64,000 nucleotides of DNA, taken from contig OX442315.1 in assembly GCA_949358305.1 (NCBI GenBank), positions 37,722,427 to 37,786,426 on the forward strand. The letters run 5' to 3'. Below are positions 19,533 through 32,754 of the stretch, one piece after another. Made by a program: the position numbers and the translations under genes. Position 1 is the first letter of the stretch, and each line of letters starts with the position of its first letter. Origin of the DNA: Strigamia acuminata. Lineage: Eukaryota > Arthropoda > Chilopoda > Geophilomorpha > Linotaeniidae. The notes below the pieces were generated by a model that saw only the letters and a program-made list of their open reading frames with translations, was not told where the DNA came from and did not search any database.

Positions 19533-22500
19533 GAGAACAAAGAAGAAACTGAACGAACAAATCATTATTCACATATTAAAAAAAAAAAAAAAAAAACAAC
19601 CAACTATAAAATGGCATGCAAACAACATTACCTGTCCAAATTGTTTTTTCTGCTGGCATAATCATGAATAACATTAAGTCAGTAGGAAACAAACTACTTC
19701 TGCGAAAAATTACAGATATAAATCCACCTGAAAAACAGGGAAAAAAACTCGATCCGACCCACGCCCGCACACAATACCGATTAGGCTTAAACACAGGCAC
19801 CTGCAAATTCGATTTCGGCGGGCGTGCACGCAAGCACAGTCGAGGACACTGGAATGAGCTCTGTTCCAGCGTCCCCTAGGAAAAAACACCACTTGCTTGT
19901 CTGCAGAAACCAAATTTGAAGGTGCTTGTGCAGGGTGTCTGCTGTGATATAATATATCAGCCGGAAAAAAACAAGGCTTAGTATGAACAACTTATTGTTG
20001 ATTCCAAAGTGGAATCAAAAGTGGAATTTAAACAACTCCGTCACTAAACGGCGCTGTTTCAATCAGCACCATCTGTTGTCACCGTCCAAACCAGCTTTTT
20101 TTTTGTTTTCTGCCAAAGAAAGAAAAAAATATGTGAAATAAAAAAATTTCTTTGCGTGAAATCAGGTGTGAAACAAGTAAACATGGAAATGCAGTAGACC
20201 CCGGATAAATGCATAAATGCATAGAATATATTTATATTGAATAAAAAGCCGTAATTGGCTTAAATTGCATGTTTGGCCAAAAACGGTAAACAAATGCGTG
20301 AACCGCCATTTACCCGGAAAAAACGTATCAATTTTTTTCTTTTTTTTAAGACACATATTGTGTACGTATTCTTGCGTTCGATGAACTGAGGATTCCGCCC
20401 AAAACAGACACCAGGCGAAGTCACTAAATTAGTGTCTGGAAAAAGTTTTAAGAAAAACACAAATAAACAATGAAAAAAATAGAAAAATTGAATTGTGGTG
20501 ACGAATTACAATTAATTTACATCCAGAACACTTTGAAATGGCATTAAGTTGTTATTTAACACCTGATTTCACTTGAATAAATTTTTTTATTTCGCATATT
20601 TGTATTTCGCCAAAAATGAAATTTTTTGTGCATATTGTCTGCACATAAAATGAATTTCATTTTGCATTTCCATATTAGACTAAGAAAACAAAGTAATTGA
20701 TTAAAAAAAACAATAAATAAATAAATAAATCAACTGCTATTGGTTTGTTAATTCATTTTTCCCAAAAGACAAAACAACCCAAAACGGGGTAATATGCCAT
20801 GGCCGACAATGGCTGCCATCCTGCCAAGCTCCAAGCTTTCACAAAAGCCAGACACCAAAACCCAGGTACACGATACAATATGATACATTGTTGTCTGCAA
20901 AGCGGCGAAGACAGAGCTCTGCCGCTAACGGAGCTGCCATCTGGCGGCAGTGACAGAACTAGCTATATTTATGCACCAAAACTTTCCCCCGGAAATAAGC
21001 AAATTAAAGCCCAATTCGGCTTTTGGTTCAAAATAAATATATTCTGCAGTGCTGGAAGGCGCCAGCGTATCTTTTTTGAAACCCCTAATTGTAAATCAAA
21101 TTTCTACAATAAAAAAAACATTAGCACACAAATGACCACTGGGCCCTGAGATTTTAAGTCCCTTGGAGGCCAATGGCCCTAATGCAGACATTGAAGTCCA
21201 CCCCCCTCATCGTTGTAATTGGAAAGTAGACCAATTATCCAAACGGGGTGGTTTGCCGTTTTCGACATTGGCTGCCATCCTGCCGTCAGATAAACACTTT
21301 TGGTGATGACTCCAAGCTTTTTAAAACAGAAAACCAGCTTTTTTCCAACAAATTACACGATAATTTCTAGACCCCGGCTATTTCAGCGTAAAATCTGAAA
21401 CCAAAATTCCGTTTTGAGACATAAATCGCCATTTACCCCTGGTGAATAAATAAATAAATAAATAAATAAATAATAATAAATAAATGCATTTTTGCCCCAA
21501 ATTTCCACCCAGTTGATGAAAAATGGACTTGAATTTGCGGAAAAAAAACAGAAGTGAGCGTTTTGTTGCGCAACTAATCCAGATTTTCCAGTAGTGAATT
21601 TGTCTCCAGTGTAGCCGGTCACCAGTCAAATGCTCATCGCTGCAAAAAAGGTTCCAGGGGTGAAATTGTCTCTAGTTTTCTTTTTTTCCATCCAAATCCT
21701 TTTTCCAAAATTTTGGGCCACAAAACCCTTAATTTTCCAGTCAAAAAGAGCAAAGTGTTCATCCGGCACTTTAGCTGTTTGCGCTAGTGGAAAGAGTGCC
21801 AAATTTAACCCAGAACGGCTAAAACCGTTTTTTTTTAAACACATTCCAATGGCCGTAGTGGCCCGACCAATCTATAGGCGCCCATGGTACTAATTAAAAC
21901 AGCTCTGGCACTAGACGGCACTGTTTTAATGAGCGCCATCTGCTGGCGACGACAAAAGCAGCTTTTTTGTGTTTTCTGCCAAAGGAAGAAAAAAATATGT
22001 GAAATAAAATTTTTTCTTTGATTGAAATCATTCGAAGGGCACTTTGAAGTGGCATTAAGTTGTTATTTAACACCTGATTTCACTGGAATAAATTACACTT
22101 GAATTTTTGTAAAAACATTAGCACACAAATGACCACTGGGCCCTGAGAGTCGAACCAGTCGAAAATGGGCCCAGGAATCCTTTTTGGCAGCCGAATTTGG
22201 CTGAATTCACACTGTTGTCCAGATATAAGCCGTTTTCACTTATATCTGGGCAACGGTGCAAACTGTGCACCTTTTGCTCGCACAAATGGATTTCCCAGCA
22301 AGTTAAACTGTTTGTGCCTTTTTCAATGAGGGAAAAAAAGCCCTTCCCTTCCCGAAAGAGCACTTTGGCACCCAAAAATGTATTCCTTGATCGAAAAAAG
22401 CGCCAAAAAACAAAAAAAAATGTTTTTGCACCTAACCTAACCTAACCTAACCTAACCGAAGTTAAAGTTAGGCCTAACAAAGCCGTTATTCCCGAGTGTA

Positions 22501-22827
22501 ATGGTGCAGTTACTCTTAAGTATAAGATAAATCTCTATTTCTCCAGAATAAAAAAAAAGTCCTAAGAATGAAGAAATATGTTTTTCCAGAAAAAGAAATG
22601 TTACTTAAGAATAAGAAATATGTTACTTAAGAATAAGAAATATGTTTCTTAAGAATAAGAAATATGTTACTTAAGAATAAGAAATATGTTACTTAAGAAT
22701 AAGAAATATGTTTCTTAAGAATAACAAACTTAGTTCTTAATAATAAAAAATAATTTTCTCCAGAATTTTATAATTTATTGCTGAAGAATGAGGAACATGT
22801 TTCTCCAACCCAAGCAACCATACTCAC

Positions 22828-23502
22828 CATGATGACGTCACACGTGCAGTACACAACCGTACACGGCAGTTTGGGCAAGCTCAAATGCCTAGGAAAAATA
22901 AAAAAATCAAAACTCGCATTAAAAATCGGCAAAAATCATGAAAAATTATCAACAAAAAAACCCCCAAGCAACCATACTCACCATGATGACGTCACACGTG
23001 CAGTACACGGCCGTACACGGCCGTTTGGGCAAGCTCAAATGCCTAGGAAAAATAAAAAAATCAAAACTCGCATTAAAAATCGGCAAAAATCATGAAAAAT
23101 TATCAACAAAAAAACCCCCAAGCAACCATACTCACCATGATGACGTCACACGTGCAGTACACGGCCGTACACGGCCGTTTGGGCAAGCTCAAATGCCTAG
23201 GAAAAATAAAAAAATCAAAACTCGCATTAAAAATCGGCAAAAATCATGAAAAATTATCAACAAAAAAATCCCCAAGCAACCATACTCACCATGATGACGT
23301 CACACGTGCAGTACACGGCCGTACACGGCCGTTTGGGCAAGCTCAAATGCCTAGGAAAAATAAAAAAATCAAAACTCGCATTAAAAATCGGCAAAAATCA
23401 TGAAAAATTATCAACAAAAAAATCCCCAAGCAACCATACTCACCATGATGACGTCACACGTGCAGTACACGGCCGTACGGCCGTTTGGGCAAGCTCAAAT
23501 GC
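22828..23502 (-). other. Tandem array of splice-bounded 61-nt modules, copy B
   Basis: Identical to 9606-10280, with five modules at +13222. Confidence 0.75.
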
Positions 23503-23914
23503 CTAGGAAAAATAAAAAAATCAAAACTCGCATTAAAAATCGGCAAAAATCATGAAAAATATATTATATATAGTATATTAGAAGCATGAAAGAAAATTTA
23601 ACAATCTAAATATAAAAATATGAAAATAATGAAAATTATTTAAAAAAGGCTTCATGATCTAATGATCGAAGGGATTGACCATTTCGGCGTGCATATAAAC
23701 TAATGGAGAAAAAAGGTCTAATGTCCGCAGCAGGCAGCTGTTTTTGTCGCCAACACACCTTTCATTGGATGGCGTGATCCATTAGCTCTCGTCATTCATT
23801 AGCTTAGTGGACTAATGGTCGTATTTAATCGCTATTTCGGCGTGCGAATGAGCTCGGTGAATTGCTATTCCGGCGTGCAAACGAGCCTGGTTTGCCATTA
23901 CTTCACCATCGTTA

Positions 23915-24610
23915 ATCGATCCACCGAGCTCATTCGCACGCCGAAATAGCAACCCAAAACGATTATTAGTTCTGCAGGCACTTTTCATTGGTTTTGCGGT
24001 ATACTGTTGGTGTGATTCATTAAGTTGGTGGTCTAATCGATCCACCGAGCTCATTCGCACGCCGAAATAGCAACCCAAAACGATTATTAGTTCTGCAGGC
24101 ACTTTTCATTGGTTTTGCGGTATACTGTTGGTGTGATTCATTAAGTTGGTGGTCTAATCGATCCACCGAGCTCATTCGCACGCCGAAATAGCAACCCAAA
24201 ACGATTATTAGTTCTGCAGGCACTTTTCATTGGTTTTGCGGTATACTGTTGGTGTGATTCATTAAGTTGGTGGTCTAATCGATCCACCGAGCTCATTCGC
24301 ACGCCGAAATAGCAACCCAAAACGATTATTAGTTCTGCAGGCACTTTTCATTGGTTTTGCGGTATACTGTTGGTGTGATTCATTAAGTTGGTGGTCTAAT
24401 CGATCCACCGAGCTCATTCGCACGCCGAAATAGCAACCCAAAACGATTATTAGTTCTGCAGGCACTTTTCATTGGTTTTGCGGTATACTGTTGGTGTGAT
24501 TCATTAAGTTGGTGGTCTAATCGATCCACCGAGCTCATTCGCACGCCGAAATAGCAACCCAAAACGATTATTAGTTCTGCAGGCACTTTTCATTGGTTTT
24601 GCTGTATAAT
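23915..24610. repeat. 121-bp satellite array, copy B
   Basis: Same as 10693-11388, with five full monomers plus a partial. Confidence 0.92.
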
Positions 24611-25746
24611 GGGAATTATTCCCAAAGAAATTTCCTACAAATCTCTGTCTGACAGTTTCATTAGAAGCAAAACTAGTGTGTTTTGAAATGCTTTTTTCAT
24701 TTGATTTTGTGCCAATTTCATAATAATAATAATAAAATGTCATTTTAAAACACATTTCTTCCTTAAATTCCCACAAAAACAAACGAAAATTGCATTTTTA
24801 ATCACAATTTGCCGATAAATTGTGTTAAAATCAATATTTTAACACAATTTTTGCACTAAATCGCATCTACAATTGACACAAACACATCCAAAATTGACAA
24901 AATTGACAAAAAGAATAAAAGAAAAACGGGTGACTGCACCAAACATCATCCAAAATAAATCACCCAAAAAAACCTGCTTACCTTGATGTCCTGCATGGCC
25001 TTAGTGCAGACCACGACTGTCCGCAGCCAAAAACACCTAGAAAAACAAAAGAAAAATAAGAAAATTGCCGAAATACACGCAATTTCCCAACGTTCATAAA
25101 ATAATTAATTTAAAAACCTTTCTGTACCCACTCCAGCCCTGGCAAAAATTCTTACATATTAATCTATCACTCCTCAGAACCATATGGAACCAAGAGCGAG
25201 GTCTGAGGGCCGCTTAAGACGAAAAACACCTGAAAAACAGAGAAAGGAAATTAAAAATGGTGCAAAAATCGTGCAAAAATCATACAAAAAAGCATTAATG
25301 CAAAATGCAAATAAAATTCGAATTATTAAACAAACCTACCTTGCCTGAATAAAAAAAAACAAAAAAAAAAAAAAACAACCACTGGCTACTGATTTCGCGG
25401 CGATAGCCGCGATATCGATAAAACAAAAGAAAAACAAAAACAAAAGAAATGCATTAAACAAACTTTAAACCAAACCAACCTTCCTTAATTCACACTCACC
25501 TTACTGTAAATATGGGGCACTCACAGGCCTAGGAGGACAAGAACCTAGAATGATAAGAAAAAAACACAAAGAACCGATTCCTTGTCAAAAAAATAAAGAA
25601 AAAAAAAAAGAAATACTTATCGTTCACTAGAGCCTTCAACTCTGAAGACGTATCCACCCGCCATTCCTACCTATAAAAACAACAAAAAAATAAGCCACTA
25701 TCATTAAAAATTAAACAAAAAAGCCACTTCAAACATGAAATGCCAC

Positions 25747-25791
<45 letters not shown>

Positions 25792-28700
25792 CTGAAAAAG
25801 AATTAGTAACTTAAAAATTATTATAAAAATTGTTTTATTTTAAAACAAATTAGGTTAAACACATTAAGCTTTGCCTGTGGTTCCGTTGACGAGCCGGGAA
25901 ATCCTTAAGAAACCCGAAAGACCGAATCGTTTAATTCGTTTACTCGCCACTAGATGTCAGACAAATAAGAATCCAAACATAATTTCCGAAACACACTGTT
26001 GAAAATTGGCAACAATTTCAATCATGTTGTGAATTGATTTTGTGAAAAGAAATATATTAATAAAATATTAACATCCTTGAATGTTGATTAGTAACTGTGT
26101 CTGCTTGCAGTAGAAATGTCATGGTCACTTTATCACGAATATCAATATTTACTCCACATTTTCAAAAGCACTGTCAACACTCGGTGGCATGCAGCAAAAA
26201 AACACAAAGTTTATTGATTGTACATTGTCAAAAGCACTGCCTCCACTCGGTTGGTGGATCTATAGTGAAATACAATTCAGACTTGATCATTAGTTCGTGC
26301 AGTGTGCTAGATATAGGTGAATCTGAAACCTAAATACATGACTGAGTCTGACATCTGACCTCAGATAAAAGTTTCCAGATCCTAATAAGTCCCTGATGGG
26401 CACTGACTGCACTGGTTTTTATCCAAATCAAAAAACTTTCCTGCAGAACAAGACACTGCCAAAACAATTTTAATTGATAAAATTAATAAAAAAAATAAAT
26501 AATCAATTAATTCAAAGGTAAAGTTTTGCATTTTCCATGCAAATATATCTGTCCATCAGGGCATACTGTATCATTAGATGATGGAAAATGAAACGAAAAT
26601 GAATAAAAACTGAAAAAAAAAGATGAAAAATGAAAAAAAACGTCAAAAACAAATTTTAAAAAAAAACAATTTACCTTCTACAATGTCCTGTGTGGCTATA
26701 CCGCAGTCGGGGGTCGTCCACGGGCCTTTGGTCGGTCAAAGATGCCTGGAAAATAAAAGAAAAATGAATAAAGACATCAAAAATTAAAAGAAAAAAAAAA
26801 ACCGAAAACAAAAACGTCCAAATCAAATTTCAAAATATTCCGTTCATCATCTACGATGTCCCGCCCCCTCTCCCTCCCCCTCCCCTCTCCGCCCCCCTCT
26901 CCCCCCTCCCCTCCCCGCCCCCTCTCCCCCCTCCCCTCCCCGCCCCCTCTCCCCCCCCTCCCCTCCCCGCCCCCTCTCCCCCCTCCCCCTCCCCGCCAAT
27001 GGCGGTGGCAAAGTTGGGGCCACCAACAGAAACAGAAATAATGAGGAAATAATGAGGAAATAATGAGAAAATAATGTGGAAATAATGAGGAAATAATGAG
27101 GAAATAATGAGAAAATGCCTACCCAAAGCCAAGAAATACCGTCTTGGAAACAGAAATGAGGAAATAATGAGGAAATAATGAGGAAATAATGAGGAAATAA
27201 TGAGGAAATAATGAGGAAATAATGAGAAAATGCCTACCCAAAGCCAAGAAATACCGTCTTGGAAACAGAAATGAGGAAATAATGAGGAAATAATAAGGGA
27301 AGGCTTTCCAAAATTGCCGTCCTGAAAACAGAAATAAATGCCTTTCCAAAGGAAATGCCTTCTTGTCCAGTTGGGCGGAATCCAGAAACAACCAAAAAGC
27401 TGTGCTTTGCCTGCAAAAATGTTAACCCTACTAAAAAAACAAATCCAGTTGGCCCGGAAACGCTCTTCCGCAACCAACCAGCAGCGAGCAGCGGATTTGC
27501 CGCCTGTCATTTGCCCATCTCTCACCCCCAAATCCGCCGACTATATTATAAATATTAAATGCATCCTCGGATTTGGGGACGCGCCTGGGTTGGCTGTGGA
27601 GCGGTTGAGTCCGGTCTAAATCTGTTCTCCATGCACGCCATTGGCTGAAAAACAGATCTAGACCGGACTTAACCGCTCCATAGCCAATGGCGTGCATGGA
27701 GAACAGATTTAGACCGGACTCAACCGCTCTATAGCCAATCCGGGCCCAGGAACCGGATTTGCATGGATCGGTCGTGTTCGGTCTGGATTTGCTCTTCAGC
27801 CAACGACGTGCATGGAGGGCAGATCCAGAGCGAACACGACCGCTCCATAGCCAATCCGGGCCCAGAAACCGGATTTTCGCGTGCAATTTTGGTCTGGGAT
27901 AAACGGCATCAGGGGGCGTGCGTGTTGCTTGTAATTTTCCCAAAGAGGGCGCCACTTACGATGGTAATGGCGCCCATGTGTTGGGGAAAATTTATTACCG
28001 TTGTTTGCACCTGGCCCAGAACACATGCATGGACAGGAGTGAATAAATGAAAAAGCATCCAAGGTTTTTGATTCTCCCCCAGAAATTGTAATAATTTGGG
28101 TCCGCCCAATGTTTGGATGCACCCAGGCGTGTATGTGTACGTGGACACAGTGTAATAAATATGCATTTGCTTTTTGAATATTTCATATTTTTTAAATTTT
28201 ATTTCCACCAAATTTTCAACAAATTTATTTAATCACATTTGTGTATAGTAAACTCCAATTAAATTTACACATGACGCAAATGCATTTTGGGGCTCCTGAC
28301 ACAGTGCTTGGGACAGCTCGTTTTTGGCACAGTGGTCCAGTGGTCCATGAATGAATCAATAAATGACAAAACAAAGCAATATTTATTTGTAATAAGACAT
28401 AGTCCAATTCGTCCACTTCCGGAAAAACCCTTGTTCTACCTGGCTGTGTTGGGTAGATCTGCCTTGGACATGAACACAGAGCAACGGACTGGCCAGACCC
28501 ATTGCTCGATGCTCGTGTCCAAAGCGGAACTTTGTCCTAACCCAAACCAGGTAGAACTTCGAATGTTGCTCAGACTTGGCTGCTGGATGCTGGAGAACAA
28601 AACAGATGTGCGCTTCCAAAGAAGCCATCCTCACAGAGACGAGAGGCGAGGACCCAAAATGGCGGAAAATGGCTTAAAACAAGACCCAAAAAAATAAAAC

Positions 28701-28933
28701 ATATAAATCAAATGTGTGCACTAAAAACTCACCTGTAGAAATCTGCGTACCGATAAAAATCTTTTTTTTTCAGCTAGCTTAGTCAAACACAAATCAGCAT
28801 TGATCGTTATTTCCGCGCCAATGTGTGCGGCCAAGTGTCACTTGGCCGTGCATAAAAGAGGATAGTGAGTGGTGGCTGTGACAATGCTCGGCTGCGTATA
28901 ACAATGTAGAGCGCCTCGGTCGTGCCGTTCACA

Positions 28934-31900
28934 TCAATTTACGCGCCACAGTTGGCTGGGCAGAAAGGGGAAGCGCCTTTTATCATAGGTCCAACTTCGC
29001 TCGACAAACAGACTCAATGCCGAAATGCGAAAAACATTGCTGTCTGAAAAAACAAGAAAATAAGCCAAAGCAGATCTGGCAATCGCTGGACCGAATGTAT
29101 TCCAATCCCGGAACTTCATCGTCGAGAGTGCAGCCGCAAGAAAATACGTGAATGTTCCTCTGCGGTTTGCCGTCGTCGCAAACGCGCACCTCGCACACCT
29201 CTGACTGTGAATGTTTACGACAAATGTTTTTACAACAAACATTCCCACCAATTGTATTCTGGTTTGCCCACAGCATTGGTGCGCCCGTTTCCTGGTGCAC
29301 AAAAACAAAACAAATTCATAAGCACTCCCAAAATAAAAAAAAAACAAAAAACCCATCTCACCTCTCAATGTCGCCACAGTCCGGGGCAGTCGGGGGTTGT
29401 CCAGGGGCCAAATGGCGAGCACGCCACGAAATCTGACGAATCGAATAATAACAATAATTAATTACTTAATTACTAATTTACTTAAATAACTAACAAATTT
29501 CTGAGAACTTGAGGAATAAATCACCGTGTATTCGTAGGCGGTGGAAAAAACGATGAATTCTCCGTGGCGCAACCCGTTCTTTTCCAAAAATATCACCTGA
29601 TGTTTGTCCGGCAATCGCTGAACCGAAGCTACGACGCTGCTGTTTGGTTTACAGCTCAAGTATTCCAGCTCGTGTATTCCAATCCCGGAACGCCCTTGTC
29701 AGAACACACGAGAGTGCAGCCGCAACGAAATACGTAAATATTCCTCCGACCCGATTCGGAAATAGCGCTCACGGCAAACAACTGTCCGTCGCCGCGTCAA
29801 CTCAACCGCAGTTTGCCGTCGTCGACGTGCACCTCGCACGCCTCTGACTGTAAATGTTTACGACAAATGTTTTTACAACAAACACTCCCACCAATTGTAT
29901 TCTGGTTTGCCCACAGCATTGGTGCGCTCGTTTCCTTTTGCATCCCATCCTCGGAAAACACCGCCACTTTCCCTGCGCAAAAATTGTTTCACACTTCTGC
30001 CGACAATGCGCAGCCGAGCTCTCACTGTGCATTGAGGCGGGAATGTGTAACAATGGCTTCGCAGGGTCGAAGAGCAAACTTGGCGGTTCCAGATTAACGC
30101 CCACAGTCGGCGAAACGCGTGCTAAATTTAAAGAAAACTTCAATAAAGGAATTGTAAACGGGAATACCACAAAAACACAAAAAAAAAAATATATATATAC
30201 CTAGTCGATCCAATTCATACTGAAGTTTCAACGAAGATCCGTGCAAGCGAAACTGCATCAACGAGGACGAACCGTCGAGATTGCCGACGCTCACGACCGA
30301 ATCTGGACTCAGACAAAGCCAATGGCGCCAATTCAACAGAAGGGAAAACTGTTCAGCTTCCGCTTTGGGCAAATCTAATCTGAATTGAGAGATTCATCCA
30401 ACTGATAAACAAAAAAAAAAGAAATATACAGTAGATCGATCTTACACGTAAACAGCCGCAACGCGACGTGAAGCGAGTCGGCAATTGAATCCTCCCGAGC
30501 CGCGGCCAACGAACCTTCTACACCCGCTCCTGACACAACGACCATCCGTTTGTCGGCGCAACTATCATTGGACGGGACGGCGTTGCCAATAATTTATCTG
30601 CGAGAAACAAAAAAAAAAGAGATCAAGAAACAAAACAAACATTTTAACGCACTGGAGTCGATGACGGCGACGAGAGCGTCGTCAACATCAGCCGAATCAA
30701 TGCTGCGGTTCGTCACCACACATAGCAAACGAATCTGCCCGCGCCGAAATCGTCGGAAAACAGCGGCACTTCCCGCGTGATGCAGTGATATTCATTCGAC
30801 GTTGACGCCGATGTAGGTCATCGCATTTCCCACGATTTAAAACACCCCAAATTTAATAAAATCCTCAAAATTCCAGCAGAATACCAAAGAAACTCAACAA
30901 AATGCAACGAAACTCAACAAAATGTTTGGGACTATTCATGCCAATTACACAAAACTCCAAGTTTCTCGGCTGAAATACCTCCGTCACAGTTTGGCTAGAA
31001 AATAAAATAAAATAATTATTAATTAGTTTTAAACAATGAAATGAAATGAATCAGCAGCTTTTTTGAGTTGCCATACAGATTCCCTGCCCCTGAAAAAAGT
31101 CGCAAATGGGTAAAAATTGAGCCCAAAAAGGGAAAAAACGTGCTTGAACCAAATTATATATGATGGCAACACACCCGCACAGGCAGCAGCTGATTTGGTT
31201 GCGACAGCCAGGAACGTGGTTTTTTAGTAGAGCGTCGAGGCGTCAAACGATCTTTGATGGAGAAATCCAAAGTCTGCTTCAAATACCAGTGGTGATTGTT
31301 CGTCAAACAACTGTCCGTCGTGGCTTTCATCATTTCCCTACTATACGTGCAGTCGCTTGCTCTCTCTAAGAACATGGTCACATACAGGTCGTTTTGTCCC
31401 GGATTTAACGCCAACATGGTCATTCTTTCCTCCACTTACTGCGTCTTTTACCTTGAATGCAGAGAAAAATTAAAACAAACAAAAATCAAAATTTGTTAAT
31501 CCCATGTAAAGCGGAGAAATACAGTATTAAAATTTTTCAAAACCAAAAAATGCGATATTTGTTCTTTTTTCGGGAAAAAAAACCAATTTTTGTTTTTCTT
31601 TCTTACCAAAATTCACTTTTTTCAATTTATGCCACTTTTTTTCGGTCCAAATTCGGCCCAACTCTTACCAAACCCCACAACAAACACCCCAAATATTTAT
31701 CTATTAACCGGTGGTTGTCTCATGAGTGAAGTATGATGGCAGTTTGATGTCGATCGAGGAATAAACTCTTTTGCCTGATGCGAAGCTGAAGCTGAACAAA
31801 CTGAAGCTGATGATTTCTTTTCAGGCACTGGACCGTCCTGCGGCGCACTGTCATTGACAGACTCGGACACAGAGCGCAAAATGTCCTCTGACGGACCTAC

Positions 31901-32754
31901 GGCGAAAACAAAAACAAAAAACAAAACATCAAACAACAGAAACTTAAACCAAATCTTACTACCTCGCCCGGAAGTTGTGTTCCAACCCAACGGTTTCTGC
32001 AAATTCAAGACAACTGTCTCTCGGAACGGTCTGAAATGACAACATCTACTCGACTCGAGGCCACGCTGAACTATTAACATCCAGACTAGCGCCGCTAACA
32101 TACATTCGTTCTACGTATTTTAAATTGGGAAAAAACGCCAATCCGGAGACATCTTCAACACTGTTTGTTGAAACAGACACGATGGAATAAGTGCGCAATG
32201 TTTGGTTTGTATTAATTCAGAAAACACTTCGTGCTACCTATTTTGTTCAAACGATTGTCAAACGGGCACTTGGTCGAGAAGAAACAAACACGTTTCAGTT
32301 GGCGCGCACTCCTGCCGACATGCACAATATCTCCAGGTAATACTTCGAGTCGGGACAGGTAAATTTAATAAAAACCCTAAATTTCTAGCTGGGAAAAAAG
32401 GCTAGAAAATAAAATTAAATAATGAAATGAATTGATTCAGCAGCTATTTGGAGTTGACAAACAGATTCGCGACAGGCAGGGAAGCCCCCCCCGCCTCCTT
32501 AAAAAAGTCGCAAATGAGTAAAAATCGCCCAAATCGTCGGGAAACACCGCCACTTCCCCTGCACGGAAATTGTTACACACTTCTGCCGACAATACACAGC
32601 CAGGCCATCACTGTGCATGGAGGAGGAAATGTGAAACAATCACCTCGCAGGGGCAAAGAGCGAACTTGGCGGATCCAGATTAATTCCCACAGTCGGCACA
32701 ACAACGGCGAAACGCGTGCTCCTCTCACTTTGACCACAACGGCTGTTCACAGCT
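28934..32754 (-). pseudogene. ELP1-like pseudogene fragments, copy C
   Basis: Same fragments as 2490-6310, shifted by 26444, with identical lesions. Confidence 0.65.

Larger units (their letters stand above)
13463..26684. repeat. Macrosatellite unit, copy B (13,222 bp)
   Basis: This copy has the same length and order as copy A. I compared blocks by eye and saw no difference, and the short reading frames translate identically. All copy A features apply with +13222, including the 154-bp module array at 22828-23502, the 121-bp array at 23915-24610 and the CCTAA tract at 22431-22457. Confidence 0.95.
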